Positions 1-6,430 of a stretch of DNA of 11,960 nucleotides are shown here, piece after piece (the stretch's first letter is position 1; each line of letters opens with the position of its first letter). Position numbers and translations under genes: made by a program. The stretch spans positions 1 through 11,960 of the forward strand of contig DIRC01000012.1 of assembly GCA_002427465.1 (NCBI GenBank). The letters run 5' to 3'. A model generated the notes under the pieces. It had not been told where the DNA came from. It did no database searches and saw only the letters and a program-made list of their open reading frames with translations. The DNA is from Clostridiales bacterium UBA5446. GTDB lineage: Bacteria > Bacillota > Clostridia > Oscillospirales > Oscillospiraceae.

Positions 1-599
1 AGGTTAAACCGCCGGAAAATGACCTCTTGCCTGATCTGGTCCCTGACGGCGCTGCTGGCGCTGTCCCGGGGGCGGAAATAACTCAGCTTCCAGTTATAGG
101 GCAGCGCCGCGATTCCACTGTTGGGATATACGCCGGCCCGGGCCTTGTCCAGCATCTTTTCCGAAATGTCGGTTGCAAGAAGCTTCGTATCCCAGAGGGG
201 CTTTTCCCTGCCGAAAAACGTGTCGATAATCATTGCGATGGTGTACGGCTCCTCGCCGCTGGAGCACCCTGCGCTCCAGATGCGCAGATCCCTGTCGGCG
301 GAGGCGCCTTTCAGATACGGCAGGACCGCATCTCTGAAATAATCGAAATGATCCGGCTCCCGCATGAAAAAAGTATGGTTCGTGGTGATCCTGTTCATCA
401 GGGTCACCGCGGCTTCACCGGTTTTGTCGGCCAGAACATAGTCGCAGTATTCGGAAAAGCTATTGAAGTTCATCTGGGTCAGGACATTCTGAAGCCTGCC
501 GATTACCAGCGCCTTTTTCTCATTTTTTAATTGTATCCCGTAATTCGAGTGGATATGTTTTGCCAGGCGGTCGAATTCATTTTGAGTTATCTGGATCAC
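1..599 (-). CDS. cheR: CheR, chemoreceptor glutamate methyltransferase (partial, C-terminus beyond left edge)
   Basis: CheR methylates glutamates on chemoreceptors using S-adenosylmethionine, in the cytoplasm at the receptor array. About 199 codons are visible. The helical N-terminal domain (residues 1-90) contains NRITTNHTFFMREPDHF, the typical CheR stretch before the catalytic domain. The SAM-binding motif WSAGCSSGEEPYT follows at about 108-120, then LLATDISEKML (about 140-150) and the beginning of the F...NL motif at the window edge. No ATG start is available. The frame opens after a TAG at 609-611, leaving GTG at 606-608 or GTG at 597-599. I chose 597-599 because AGGTGA lies about six bases upstream of it; the other choice adds three residues. 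It lies 67 bases after the mcp stop with a hairpin in the gap, and is probably cotranscribed with mcp. Family identity is very sure; the start is less so. Confidence 0.95.
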   Translation of the reverse strand, partial: MIQITQNEFDRLAKHIHSNYGIQLKNEKKALVIGRLQNVLTQMNFNSFSEYCDYVLADKTGEAAVTLMNRITTNHTFFMREPDHFDYFRDAVLPYLKGASADRDLRIWSAGCSSGEEPYTIAMIIDTFFGREKPLWDTKLLATDISEKMLDKARAGVYPNSGIAALPYNWKLSYFRPRDSASSAVRDQIRQEVIFRRFN

Positions 600-618
600 A
601 AAATTCACCTATTTGATA

Positions 619-655
619 CGCTTAGGGAGGAAATCCGTCTTTTCCCCCCTAAGCG
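619..655 (-). other. Intergenic hairpin between mcp and cheR
   Basis: Arms at 619-633 and 641-655 are complementary over 15 positions with a single A/C mismatch, around a 7-base loop. The hairpin begins 11 bases after the mcp stop codon. In the minus (transcribed) direction no T-tract follows, so it is not a convincing intrinsic terminator there. On the plus strand a T-rich stretch follows, but no plus-strand gene is upstream. It may protect the mcp 3' end, mark a processing site or lower cheR expression; this role is inferred. Confidence 0.6.
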
Positions 656-665
656 CGTCTTTCCT

Positions 666-2474
666 TTAATACTTGCCGAAGCTGCCGTGACCGGACGCGG
701 TTTTTGCGGGGATTTTTCCGGCGGGGGCGGCGGGCAGGGGGTGGTCCTGACCGGCGGTTTTGACCCCGGCCTCCAATGACGCGCCGGCGGCGGTTTTCAG
801 CTTGAACACACCGACGATGGTTTTTAGATGCGCAGCCTGCTCCGAAAGTTCCTCGCTTGCCGCCGCGCCTTCCTCGGCTGTGGCCGCGTTGGTCTGTACC
901 ACTTGAGAGACCTCGATAATGCCCTGATTGATCTGTTCGATGCCGAGGGCCTGCTCTTTTGAGGCCCGGGCGATGGAGTCCACCAGCCCCGCCATATTTT
1001 CAACCTCATGTACGATTTGGTTCAGGGCTTCGGCGGTCTCCTTTGCGATCTTCGTTCCGGCGTCCACTTTTCTGATGGAATCCTCGATCAGCTCCGTCGT
1101 TTCGCTGGCGGCCTTGGACGAGCGGGCCGCCAGGGTCCGGACCTCCTCAGCTACGACGGCAAATCCCTTGCCGTGCTGGCCGGCCCGGGCAGCTTCCACC
1201 GCGGCGTTCAGAGCAAGGATATTGGTCTGGAACGCAATGTCCTCAATGACTTTGATGATCTTATAGATGCTGCCGGAGGCTGTGTTGATCGCATCCATGG
1301 CAGAAAGCATTTCCTTCATCTGGCTGTTGCCCGTATTGGCGTTGGATTTGGCGGTCAGGGCGAAGCCGCTGGCTTCGTCGGCGTTTTGTGCGTTCAGGTT
1401 CGTCTGGGAGGATATCTCCTCCACAGAAGCGGTCAGTTGCTGAACGGTGCTGGCCTGCTCGGTGGCGCCCTGTGAAAGGGACATGCTGGAGTTGGAAACC
1501 TGGCCCGATCCTAAGGCGACCTGTTCCGCGGCCGCCGCTATGCTGCCCAACAGATCATTTTGCTTACTCACGATTTCGGCGAGGCTTTTGCCGAGAAGAT
1601 CCTCATCGCAGCGCACGTCGATCACGGTTGTCAGGTCACCGGCAGCGACCTGAAGGGCGGCGGCGGACTGTGCCTTTGCGGTGTCGATCAGGCGCTGAAG
1701 GGCATTTGAAAGGTCGCCCACCTCGTCTTTTCTCTGAAGAAGCATCCGGTCATTTTTTGTGAAGGTTTTTTCGATACCGACATCACCCACCGCCAGCGCA
1801 TCGGCCACTTTCGTAAGCAGGGCCAGGGGACGCCCAATGCCGCGGGCAATATAGAACCCGAGCAGCATGGAGATCACAACGGAGGCCACGGCGATCGCCA
1901 CCATCAGATTGGCCGATACCTGCGCCTGATGGATATTTTCCGAGGCCTGCTGCTCCGCCCATTGCGCAATCATTTCAAAAAGCGACAGGAAATCATCCTT
2001 CAGGCTGGTGCCCAGATCAGCCACGCGGGCGTCTACCCCAACCTGGCTGCCGCTTAGCCGTTCATTGTTATCTTCTGTCATGGCGGAAGAGTATTCTTTC
2101 CAGTCGGCCTGGATGGTGGTCAGCAGGGCCCTGATGCTCTCGTTGGTTATCGCGGAGTCGCACTTGGCCAGCAAGTCGTTAATCTCCTCAATATAAATGC
2201 CGATTTCGTCAACGCCGCTTTTGATGGCGGACATATCGCCGGGATCGGTGTGGGCGAGTTTCAGGCTGGTGTACCTCATCTGCTGAAAGGTAACCCCGGC
2301 GCTGCCCGCGTATTCCAGGCCCAGGACATCTTTTTCATACAGGTCTTTTTCGGCCTGCCGGATACTGTTGAGGCTGCTAAAACCGACGGCGCTGACGCTG
2401 GCGGTGATGAGCGCGGCGATCAGGAACCCCAGGATTAACTTCTTGAAAATTTTTAAATTCGTGAACCATGCCAT
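666..2474 (-). CDS. Methyl-accepting chemotaxis protein with 4-helix-bundle-type sensor, HAMP and signalling domains
   Basis: This is a transmembrane chemoreceptor of 602 residues that controls CheA through CheW. A first membrane helix lies at about 12-32. An extracytoplasmic segment of about 155 residues, mostly helical in appearance and resembling the 4HB_MCP type, follows. A second membrane helix lies at about 189-210, then a HAMP domain (about 211-265) and the long cytoplasmic coiled coil. The highly conserved hairpin tip is at about 410-450 (EDIAFQTNILALNAAVEAAR, then GKGFAVVAEEVR), where CheA and CheW bind. After the coiled coil a flexible Ala/Pro/Gly tail (about 561-602) ends in GSFGKY. 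No NWETF-like CheR-tethering pentapeptide is present. ATG start with AGGGGG about nine bases upstream. The ligand cannot be told from sequence. It sits 38 bases after cheW with no obvious promoter of its own. Confidence 0.96.
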   Translation of the reverse strand: MAWFTNLKIFKKLILGFLIAALITASVSAVGFSSLNSIRQAEKDLYEKDVLGLEYAGSAGVTFQQMRYTSLKLAHTDPGDMSAIKSGVDEIGIYIEEINDLLAKCDSAITNESIRALLTTIQADWKEYSSAMTEDNNERLSGSQVGVDARVADLGTSLKDDFLSLFEMIAQWAEQQASENIHQAQVSANLMVAIAVASVVISMLLGFYIARGIGRPLALLTKVADALAVGDVGIEKTFTKNDRMLLQRKDEVGDLSNALQRLIDTAKAQSAAALQVAAGDLTTVIDVRCDEDLLGKSLAEIVSKQNDLLGSIAAAAEQVALGSGQVSNSSMSLSQGATEQASTVQQLTASVEEISSQTNLNAQNADEASGFALTAKSNANTGNSQMKEMLSAMDAINTASGSIYKIIKVIEDIAFQTNILALNAAVEAARAGQHGKGFAVVAEEVRTLAARSSKAASETTELIEDSIRKVDAGTKIAKETAEALNQIVHEVENMAGLVDSIARASKEQALGIEQINQGIIEVSQVVQTNAATAEEGAAASEELSEQAAHLKTIVGVFKLKTAAGASLEAGVKTAGQDHPLPAAPAGKIPAKTASGHGSFGKY

Positions 2475-2512
2475 ATTCTTTTCCCCCTGTTATGTATTGA
2501 CGGATCTAAGGA

Positions 2513-3004
2513 TTATAGGGCGTTCAGGCTGCCAACGTCATCGCTGGACAGCAGCTGTGCGCAGTCCAGAAGCAGCACGACGCAGCCCCCCAGCTTGCCG
2601 ATGCTCCGGACATATCCGTTTTTTAACCCGCTGCCCAAAGCCGGAAGCGCAACAATATCCTCGGAGGGGATCGTAAGAACCTCCGAAACGCTGTCCACGA
2701 TCAGGCCGACGGGCATGCCGTTGAAATCAATGACGATAATGCAGGTTCTGTCGTCGTACGGCCTGGACGGCTTGCCAAATCTCAATCGAAGATCCAGCAG
2801 GGGGATGATGATGCCGCGCAGGTTAATAAGGCCCTTGATGTAATCGGGCATTTCCGGGATTTCCGTTATCGCCTGCATTCCGACGATCTCGGTCACGCAT
2901 CCGATCTGGATGCCATAAGTTTCATCGCCGAGGACGAAGGTCAGAAATCTTCCGGTCTGGGTGTCTTCCCCGGATTCGGATATCACATCTGTGAATTCAG
3001 CCAT
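2513..3004 (-). CDS. cheW: CheW, chemotaxis coupling protein
   Basis: CheW is a small cytoplasmic adaptor that links the receptor tip to CheA through its SH3-like double barrel. The product is 163 residues, typical length, with a short acidic N-terminal extension (about 1-17) before the first strand RFLTFVLGDETYGI. The hallmark segment IPEMPDYIKGLINLRG (about 49-64) followed by IIPLLDLRLRFG is present, as is GLIVDSVSEVLTIP in the second half. The C-terminus is GGCVVLLLDCAQLL followed by a short polar tail. The ATG is preceded by GGAGGT with seven bases of spacing. It lies between the yaaR-like gene and mcp, so receptor and coupling protein are probably made from one transcript. It is distinct from the CheW-like domain at the end of CheA in this window. 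Confidence 0.96.
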   Translation of the reverse strand: MAEFTDVISESGEDTQTGRFLTFVLGDETYGIQIGCVTEIVGMQAITEIPEMPDYIKGLINLRGIIIPLLDLRLRFGKPSRPYDDRTCIIVIDFNGMPVGLIVDSVSEVLTIPSEDIVALPALGSGLKNGYVRSIGKLGGCVVLLLDCAQLLSSDDVGSLNAL

Positions 3005-3035
3005 TGTCGCATACCTCCGTGCACATAATTTTTGA

Positions 3036-3077
3036 GGCCGCCTTTCAAGTCCGGTCGGGCCGCCGCCCGACGCGGCC
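3036..3077 (-). other. GC-rich intergenic hairpin between yaaR-like gene and cheW
   Basis: A perfect 7-base stem (3054-3060 with 3065-3071, 4-base loop) lies in the gap after the yaaR-like stop. Outer 6-base arms (3036-3041 with 3072-3077) could close it further, at the cost of a long internal loop on one side. No T-tract follows in the direction of transcription, so a terminator is unlikely. A stability or processing element between operon segments is possible. Confidence 0.45.
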
Positions 3078-3093
3078 CCATCGGCGCCGGTTT

Positions 3094-3546
3094 TCAGTAA
3101 AACAGATCCATAACCAAGCCGCGGATTTCGTCGATACGGGAGAGCCAGCCGATCTGGCTGCCGTTTTTGTCCAGGAGATCCGAAGCCAGGCTGTCGAGCT
3201 TGCTGTCGACGATTTTCATTGTTGTATAAATACGGTGCCTTCCGGAACTATCCAGGATGCGCTCGGATTTTGTCAGGTAGGCGTTGTTCACCACTTCGTT
3301 CAGAAGGTCGCGGATGAGCCCGCGGTATCTTTCAAAAGCGCCGATATCCGCGCGCTCGGCAATTTTCGGCGCCTGGGCGCGGATTTCGTCAAACAAGGCG
3401 CAGGCGCGCGCGCTGTAATGCTTTTTAAACTGCTCATGGAAAGCGTTTTGAAAGCCCCGCGACGTTTGGCCGCCCGAACCGCTTCCCATAGGCCCCACGC
3501 CATGTGACGATACCCCGTCCGCTTTTCTTATTTTCTGTATATCCAC
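3094..3546 (-). CDS. YaaR family protein (DUF327), function unknown
   Basis: The 150-residue product matches the pattern I know for the YaaR/DUF327 family of Firmicutes. It has a disordered Gly/Ser-rich N-terminus (about 9-30) and a helical middle with AFERYRGLIRDLLNEVVNNAY. The conserved C-terminal half contains RHRIYTTMKIVDSKLDSLA and ends IDEIRGLVMDLFY. No signal peptide or membrane segment is seen, so it is probably cytoplasmic. Start is GTG with GGAGG six bases upstream; no better ATG exists. It sits between a FlgN-like gene and cheW in what looks like a single transcription unit. That placement suggests a motility-related role, but the family has no function that I can name with confidence. 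Family assignment is from remembered pattern, not a search. Confidence 0.8.
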   Translation of the reverse strand: MDIQKIRKADGVSSHGVGPMGSGSGGQTSRGFQNAFHEQFKKHYSARACALFDEIRAQAPKIAERADIGAFERYRGLIRDLLNEVVNNAYLTKSERILDSSGRHRIYTTMKIVDSKLDSLASDLLDKNGSQIGWLSRIDEIRGLVMDLFY

Positions 3547-3568
3547 GGGCGTCCTCCGTTTCCGGCAG

Positions 3569-4012
3569 TCATTGCCTCAGATCAAGGCTGTTTTCCCGAT
3601 AGGCTATGTCGCTTTTGAGATATGCGGAAATATGCCTTTGGTTCCGGGCCTTTATGGTCAGGTCTTTATACTTCTGAAGCCGGCCGCTGATGTGCGTGAT
3701 GACTGCGATGTCGATTTCGGTTACTGCGCCCAGGGCCGATCGGATGTCCAGGCGGAGGGCTTCCGCATCCGGCGGCAGGGCATCCCGGCGCAGCCCGGCC
3801 TCCTCGAGGAGAGAATCAATTTTATTGTCCAGGTTCATGAGTACGGCAATGATTTGCTCCCGTTCGCCCAAGGCTTCCATGATGCCGGACTCGTCGTCTC
3901 CCGTCAGCACGCCGTATTGATCCCGGGTAAAACGAAAAAGCGCGCCGCCGGCCTTGAGCATTTCCTTCAGAGCCGCGATCAGTTCCCCGGGGCTGCTTCG
4001 GTTATCAGGCAT
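3569..4012 (-). CDS. FlgN/FliT-like flagellar export chaperone (probable)
   Basis: This is a 147-residue, almost wholly helical, charged protein with no signal peptide or membrane segment. Length, helical make-up and position directly after fliS fit the FlgN family, which keeps hook-filament junction proteins export-ready in the cytoplasm; FliT (chaperone for FliD) is the alternative. The C-terminal part (about 123-147, QRHISAYLKSDIAYRENSLD) resembles the closing helix of FlgN-type proteins. The ATG begins one base after the fliS TGA. Its Shine-Dalgarno GAGGTGA lies inside the last codons of fliS, so translation of the two is probably coupled. The family assignment rests on context and general appearance rather than a decisive motif. 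Confidence 0.55.
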   Translation of the reverse strand: MPDNRSSPGELIAALKEMLKAGGALFRFTRDQYGVLTGDDESGIMEALGEREQIIAVLMNLDNKIDSLLEEAGLRRDALPPDAEALRLDIRSALGAVTEIDIAVITHISGRLQKYKDLTIKARNQRHISAYLKSDIAYRENSLDLRQ

Positions 4013-4013
4013 A

Positions 4014-4415
4014 TCAGATCACCTCGGCGGCGAGGGGGCAGCCCCCGGCTTTAACCTGTTCCCAGGTATCCCGGAAGGCGGTCAGAATCTCCAAAACCCC
4101 CGGAAGCTGGGAAAGATCCTTTCTTGCGTTCATATCACGCATGGCGAACAGCAGATAATCGTAGATCCGGATAAGGGACTCGGACAGCTCCACGCGCGTA
4201 TCCAGACAATTGACCAGCTCCATGATGATTTTCTGGGACTTTAGGAAATGCGTGTTGGCGCCGGGGAGATCTCCGCACTCCTGAAGACAGATTTCCGCAA
4301 GCCTGAGATTTTTGATGCATGCGTCAAAGAGCATGACGATCAGCCCGGCGGGGTCCGAAGTCATGACGCTTTGCTTCAAGTATTCGTTTTTGAGCGTATT
4401 TTTTCTGTAATCCAC
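4014..4415 (-). CDS. fliS: FliS, flagellin-specific export chaperone
   Basis: FliS binds the C-terminal end of newly made flagellin in the cytoplasm and keeps it from polymerising before export. The 133-residue product has normal family length. The typical N-terminal block NEYLKQSVMTSDPAGLIVML (about 10-29) with FDACIKNL after it is visible, as is a later helix with LIRIYDYLLFAMRDMNARKD (about 81-100). The start is GTG with GAGGTGA about five bases upstream; no ATG is close enough. The final codons contain the ribosome site of the next gene. fliD lies 35 bases upstream in the same direction, the usual fliD-fliS pairing. Confidence 0.93.
   Translation of the reverse strand: MDYRKNTLKNEYLKQSVMTSDPAGLIVMLFDACIKNLRLAEICLQECGDLPGANTHFLKSQKIIMELVNCLDTRVELSESLIRIYDYLLFAMRDMNARKDLSQLPGVLEILTAFRDTWEQVKAGGCPLAAEVI
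4016..4027 (-). promoter_or_regulatory. Ribosome binding site of the FlgN-like gene, embedded in the fliS 3' end
   Basis: Reading the minus strand, GAGGTGATCTGATATG contains the fliS codons for Glu-Val-Ile, the fliS TGA stop and then the ATG of the next gene. The Shine-Dalgarno is therefore coding sequence of fliS. This fixes the start of the downstream gene and implies translational coupling. Confidence 0.7.
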
Positions 4416-4450
4416 CTTTTCACCTCGCGATTGGTTTTGATCGGACCGTG

Positions 4451-5980
4451 TCAGGAAAAGAGCTGGCTGATATACGACGACTGGGAGTTGAGGGTAGCCA
4501 GGGCGGTTTCCATGGCGGAGAATTTTTGATAGTAGCTTTCCGCCAGCGCGTCGAGCCGTTCCTCAAGCTTATCGATTTCGTCCTCCGTGCCGCCGATTTT
4601 AAGGGCGGTCTGCTTCACTGATTCGTCCGCGGCCTTCTGGTATGTCCCCAGAGCGGCTCTGACTTTATAAACAATTCCCATGTCCGGAGTTGCGGAGCTG
4701 CCGCCGCCGCCGATGAACATGCTGATAACCATTTCGGGATTGGTTTTGAGTGACGCGGTCAGCGTGTCGGCGTCAATCACAAGAAGGCCGCTGTCGGCGC
4801 CGTAATAGCTGCCGCCTGAGATGCCGATGGAGGGGGAAGCCTGCCCGGTCCCGCCGGCGGCGGAAAAAAAGGCGTTCTTAATTTCCGAGACCAGCTTTTT
4901 GATATCGGCGTCCTGATGAAGAATGCCGCTTTTGGATTTGGCCTCCCACTTTTCGATTTCTTTTTCCGACATATCCTCTTTTTGCGCATCTGTGAGCGGC
5001 GGATATTTCGTGGAATAATCTTTGGCTGAAACATTGCCGCCAAGTTTTGTCAGAAGCGTGTTCAAGGCGCCCACAAAGTCGGTGATGGCGTTGGCGGTTG
5101 CGCCATAGTCGCGGTCCACGCGGAAATTGACGGTTTCTTCGCCGGTGCCCTCGGTGACGGTTTTCAGCGCAAAGGTCATGCCGTCAATGGTGTATTCATT
5201 GCTGTCCCGGGTCACGGCGGCGCCGTTGATCTCGGCTTTCGAGCTGCGGCCGTTTTCCACCGTGCCTTCCCTGATCATAAAAGCGCTGTTGTCGCCGAAC
5301 GCATTGCCGGCGATGTTTTTGATGCTCACCCGGCTGTCCGCGCCGCCGGAATCGGCGGTGATGGTGAAAGTATCGGTGAGGCGGCTGTACTTCATGGTGA
5401 CATTGGCGTCCCGGTTGTTATTGATCGTATTGATTACCGTCTGCAGGGCGGTATCCCGGGAGAATTTAAACGCGGCGCCGTTAATTTCGAATGAAATGCA
5501 GTTGTCGCCGCCAAATTCCAGCGCGTTGGCGAAAGAAAGCTCGGCCAGGGTCGCGGTATTGTTGGCGGAGATTTCAGCGCCGTCGGACGAGACCTTGCCC
5601 GCGCTTGAGAGATTCGCGTTTTCCGCCAGCTGAATGACCTTCACGGAATAATTCCCGGCCAGGGCCGAGCCGGAGGGGGTCAGGGCGACGGCGTCGCCGT
5701 CGCTGTCGGCAGAGACGCTGTAGGAATAATAAGTGCCGGCTTTTATCATGCTGGAATCCCCAAGAACACTGCAGTAGGTATTCGAAAATTCCTTAACGGC
5801 GCCGCCGACCTCGCCTAACGCCTCCGTGTACCATTCGCAGGTGGTCAGTTTCTGCCCCTGCTTATCAATTTTTGATTGCTGGCCGGCACACATTTTTTCC
5901 ACGAGCGCGTCGGTATCCAGATTCGAGAAAATTCCGGTGACCCGTGAGCTGCTGCTGTAGGCGGAATCTATGCTTGACAT
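4451..5980 (-). CDS. fliD: FliD, flagellar filament cap (hook-associated protein 2)
   Basis: FliD is secreted through the flagellar channel and forms the cap that folds incoming flagellin at the filament tip. The product is 509 residues. The FliD_N region has RVTGIFSNLDTDALVEKM (about 13-30). The FliD_C region runs from about 210 onward, with INGAAV, YTIDGMTF and the insert YPPLTDAQ...MSEKEIEKWE (about 326-346). The C-terminal coiled coil is KLEERLDALAESYYQKFSAM (about 471-490), ending SSYISQLFS. The frame is open to 6061, but I placed the start at 5980: MSSID begins the family alignment and AAGGGAG lies about ten bases upstream. The 27-residue extension is unlike FliD. Four cysteines (31, 48, 70, 161) are present in this exported protein. 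A sigma-28-like promoter lies about 115 bases upstream. Confidence 0.96.
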   Translation of the reverse strand: MSSIDSAYSSSSRVTGIFSNLDTDALVEKMCAGQQSKIDKQGQKLTTCEWYTEALGEVGGAVKEFSNTYCSVLGDSSMIKAGTYYSYSVSADSDGDAVALTPSGSALAGNYSVKVIQLAENANLSSAGKVSSDGAEISANNTATLAELSFANALEFGGDNCISFEINGAAFKFSRDTALQTVINTINNNRDANVTMKYSRLTDTFTITADSGGADSRVSIKNIAGNAFGDNSAFMIREGTVENGRSSKAEINGAAVTRDSNEYTIDGMTFALKTVTEGTGEETVNFRVDRDYGATANAITDFVGALNTLLTKLGGNVSAKDYSTKYPPLTDAQKEDMSEKEIEKWEAKSKSGILHQDADIKKLVSEIKNAFFSAAGGTGQASPSIGISGGSYYGADSGLLVIDADTLTASLKTNPEMVISMFIGGGGSSATPDMGIVYKVRAALGTYQKAADESVKQTALKIGGTEDEIDKLEERLDALAESYYQKFSAMETALATLNSQSSYISQLFS

Positions 5981-6094
5981 CGTATCGGCTCCCTTATCAA
6001 TCAAACTCCACGCGGCTTTATGGGCGTTTGGACGTTTATGGCACGGCCGGGCGCATTTCATTTATCGGGGAAGGGGGATTGCCCTGTGTTATGT

Positions 6095-6121
6095 TTATCG
6101 GAAGGATTTTCGACAAATTCA
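6095..6121 (-). promoter_or_regulatory. Sigma-28 (SigD/FliA)-like promoter of the fliD operon
   Basis: On the minus strand TGAA (-35) is separated by exactly 15 bases from TCCGATAA (-10). The -10 is identical to the one I propose for flagellin in this window and close to the known sigma-28 consensus (TAAA, 15 bases, GCCGATAT/A). A transcript would begin near 6087, giving a leader of roughly 107 bases. A second -10-like CCCGATAA (6062-6069) has no matching -35. Assigned by eye. Confidence 0.5.
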
Positions 6122-6234
6122 GCCAAAAGACAGTTTTTTTAAAATATCGAATGCGAGGGGAAAACGGTGAAATCATGCGGAAGGCGCGGAATCCCGGCCG
6201 AACGCCGATATCGTTGATTTAGCCGACGGAAAAT

Positions 6235-6261
6235 TAAGTAATTGTATAAAAGTGTCGAAAT
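6235..6261 (+). promoter_or_regulatory. Possible sigma-28-like promoter of the cheD-cheY-cheA operon
   Basis: TAAG, a 15-base spacer and GTCGAAAT match the sigma-28 pattern at 3 of 4 and 6 of 8 positions. Transcription would start near 6268, 46 bases ahead of the short ORF at 6314. An overlapping sigma-A-like reading (TATAAA at 6245-6250 with a weak -35) cannot be excluded. Confidence 0.35.
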
Positions 6262-6313
6262 AATAGACGGGAAGTATTTTGACCCTGGCATGCGGTAAGC
6301 GGGAGGTGCGCCC

Positions 6314-6430
6314 TTGAACGTCGGACTGGATACTGAAAATAAACGGGCGGGCGTCGGCCTGCCGTCCCTGTCGCATGTATATTCATGCGGAAAAATCACG
6401 CTGCCGGGATTGCGCAATGATGCGCAATAG
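6314..6430 (+). CDS. Possible short upstream ORF overlapping the cheD start
   Basis: A TTG at 6314 is preceded by a strong Shine-Dalgarno (GGGAGGTG at 6301-6308, five bases of spacing) and opens a 38-codon frame. The peptide begins LNVGLDTENK, contains a lone Cys in SHVYSCGK and ends in LPGLRNDAQ with TAG at 6428-6430. The cheD start (ATG 6417 or 6420) lies inside its last codons in another frame, and cheD itself has only a weak ribosome site. The arrangement fits translational coupling, where ribosomes finishing the short ORF restart at cheD. I recognise no family. It may instead be the chance shadow of a ribosome site belonging to some other start. Confidence 0.35.
   Translation: MNVGLDTENKRAGVGLPSLSHVYSCGKITLPGLRNDAQ

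Noticed and set aside
5981..5990. AGCCGATACG on the minus strand just before fliD, resembling a sigma-28 -10
   Set aside because: It overlaps the start region, so a transcript would lack the ribosome site, and the nearest TAAA is about 27 bases away.
5981..6061. 27-residue N-terminal extension of FliD
   Set aside because: The family begins at MSSID and a good ribosome site lies before that ATG; the extension is Lys/Arg/Cys-rich and unlike FliD.
6204..6211. Exact sigma-D -10 match GCCGATAT on the plus strand
   Set aside because: No TAAA-like -35 at 14-16 bases upstream (sequence there is GC-rich); kept only as a curiosity.
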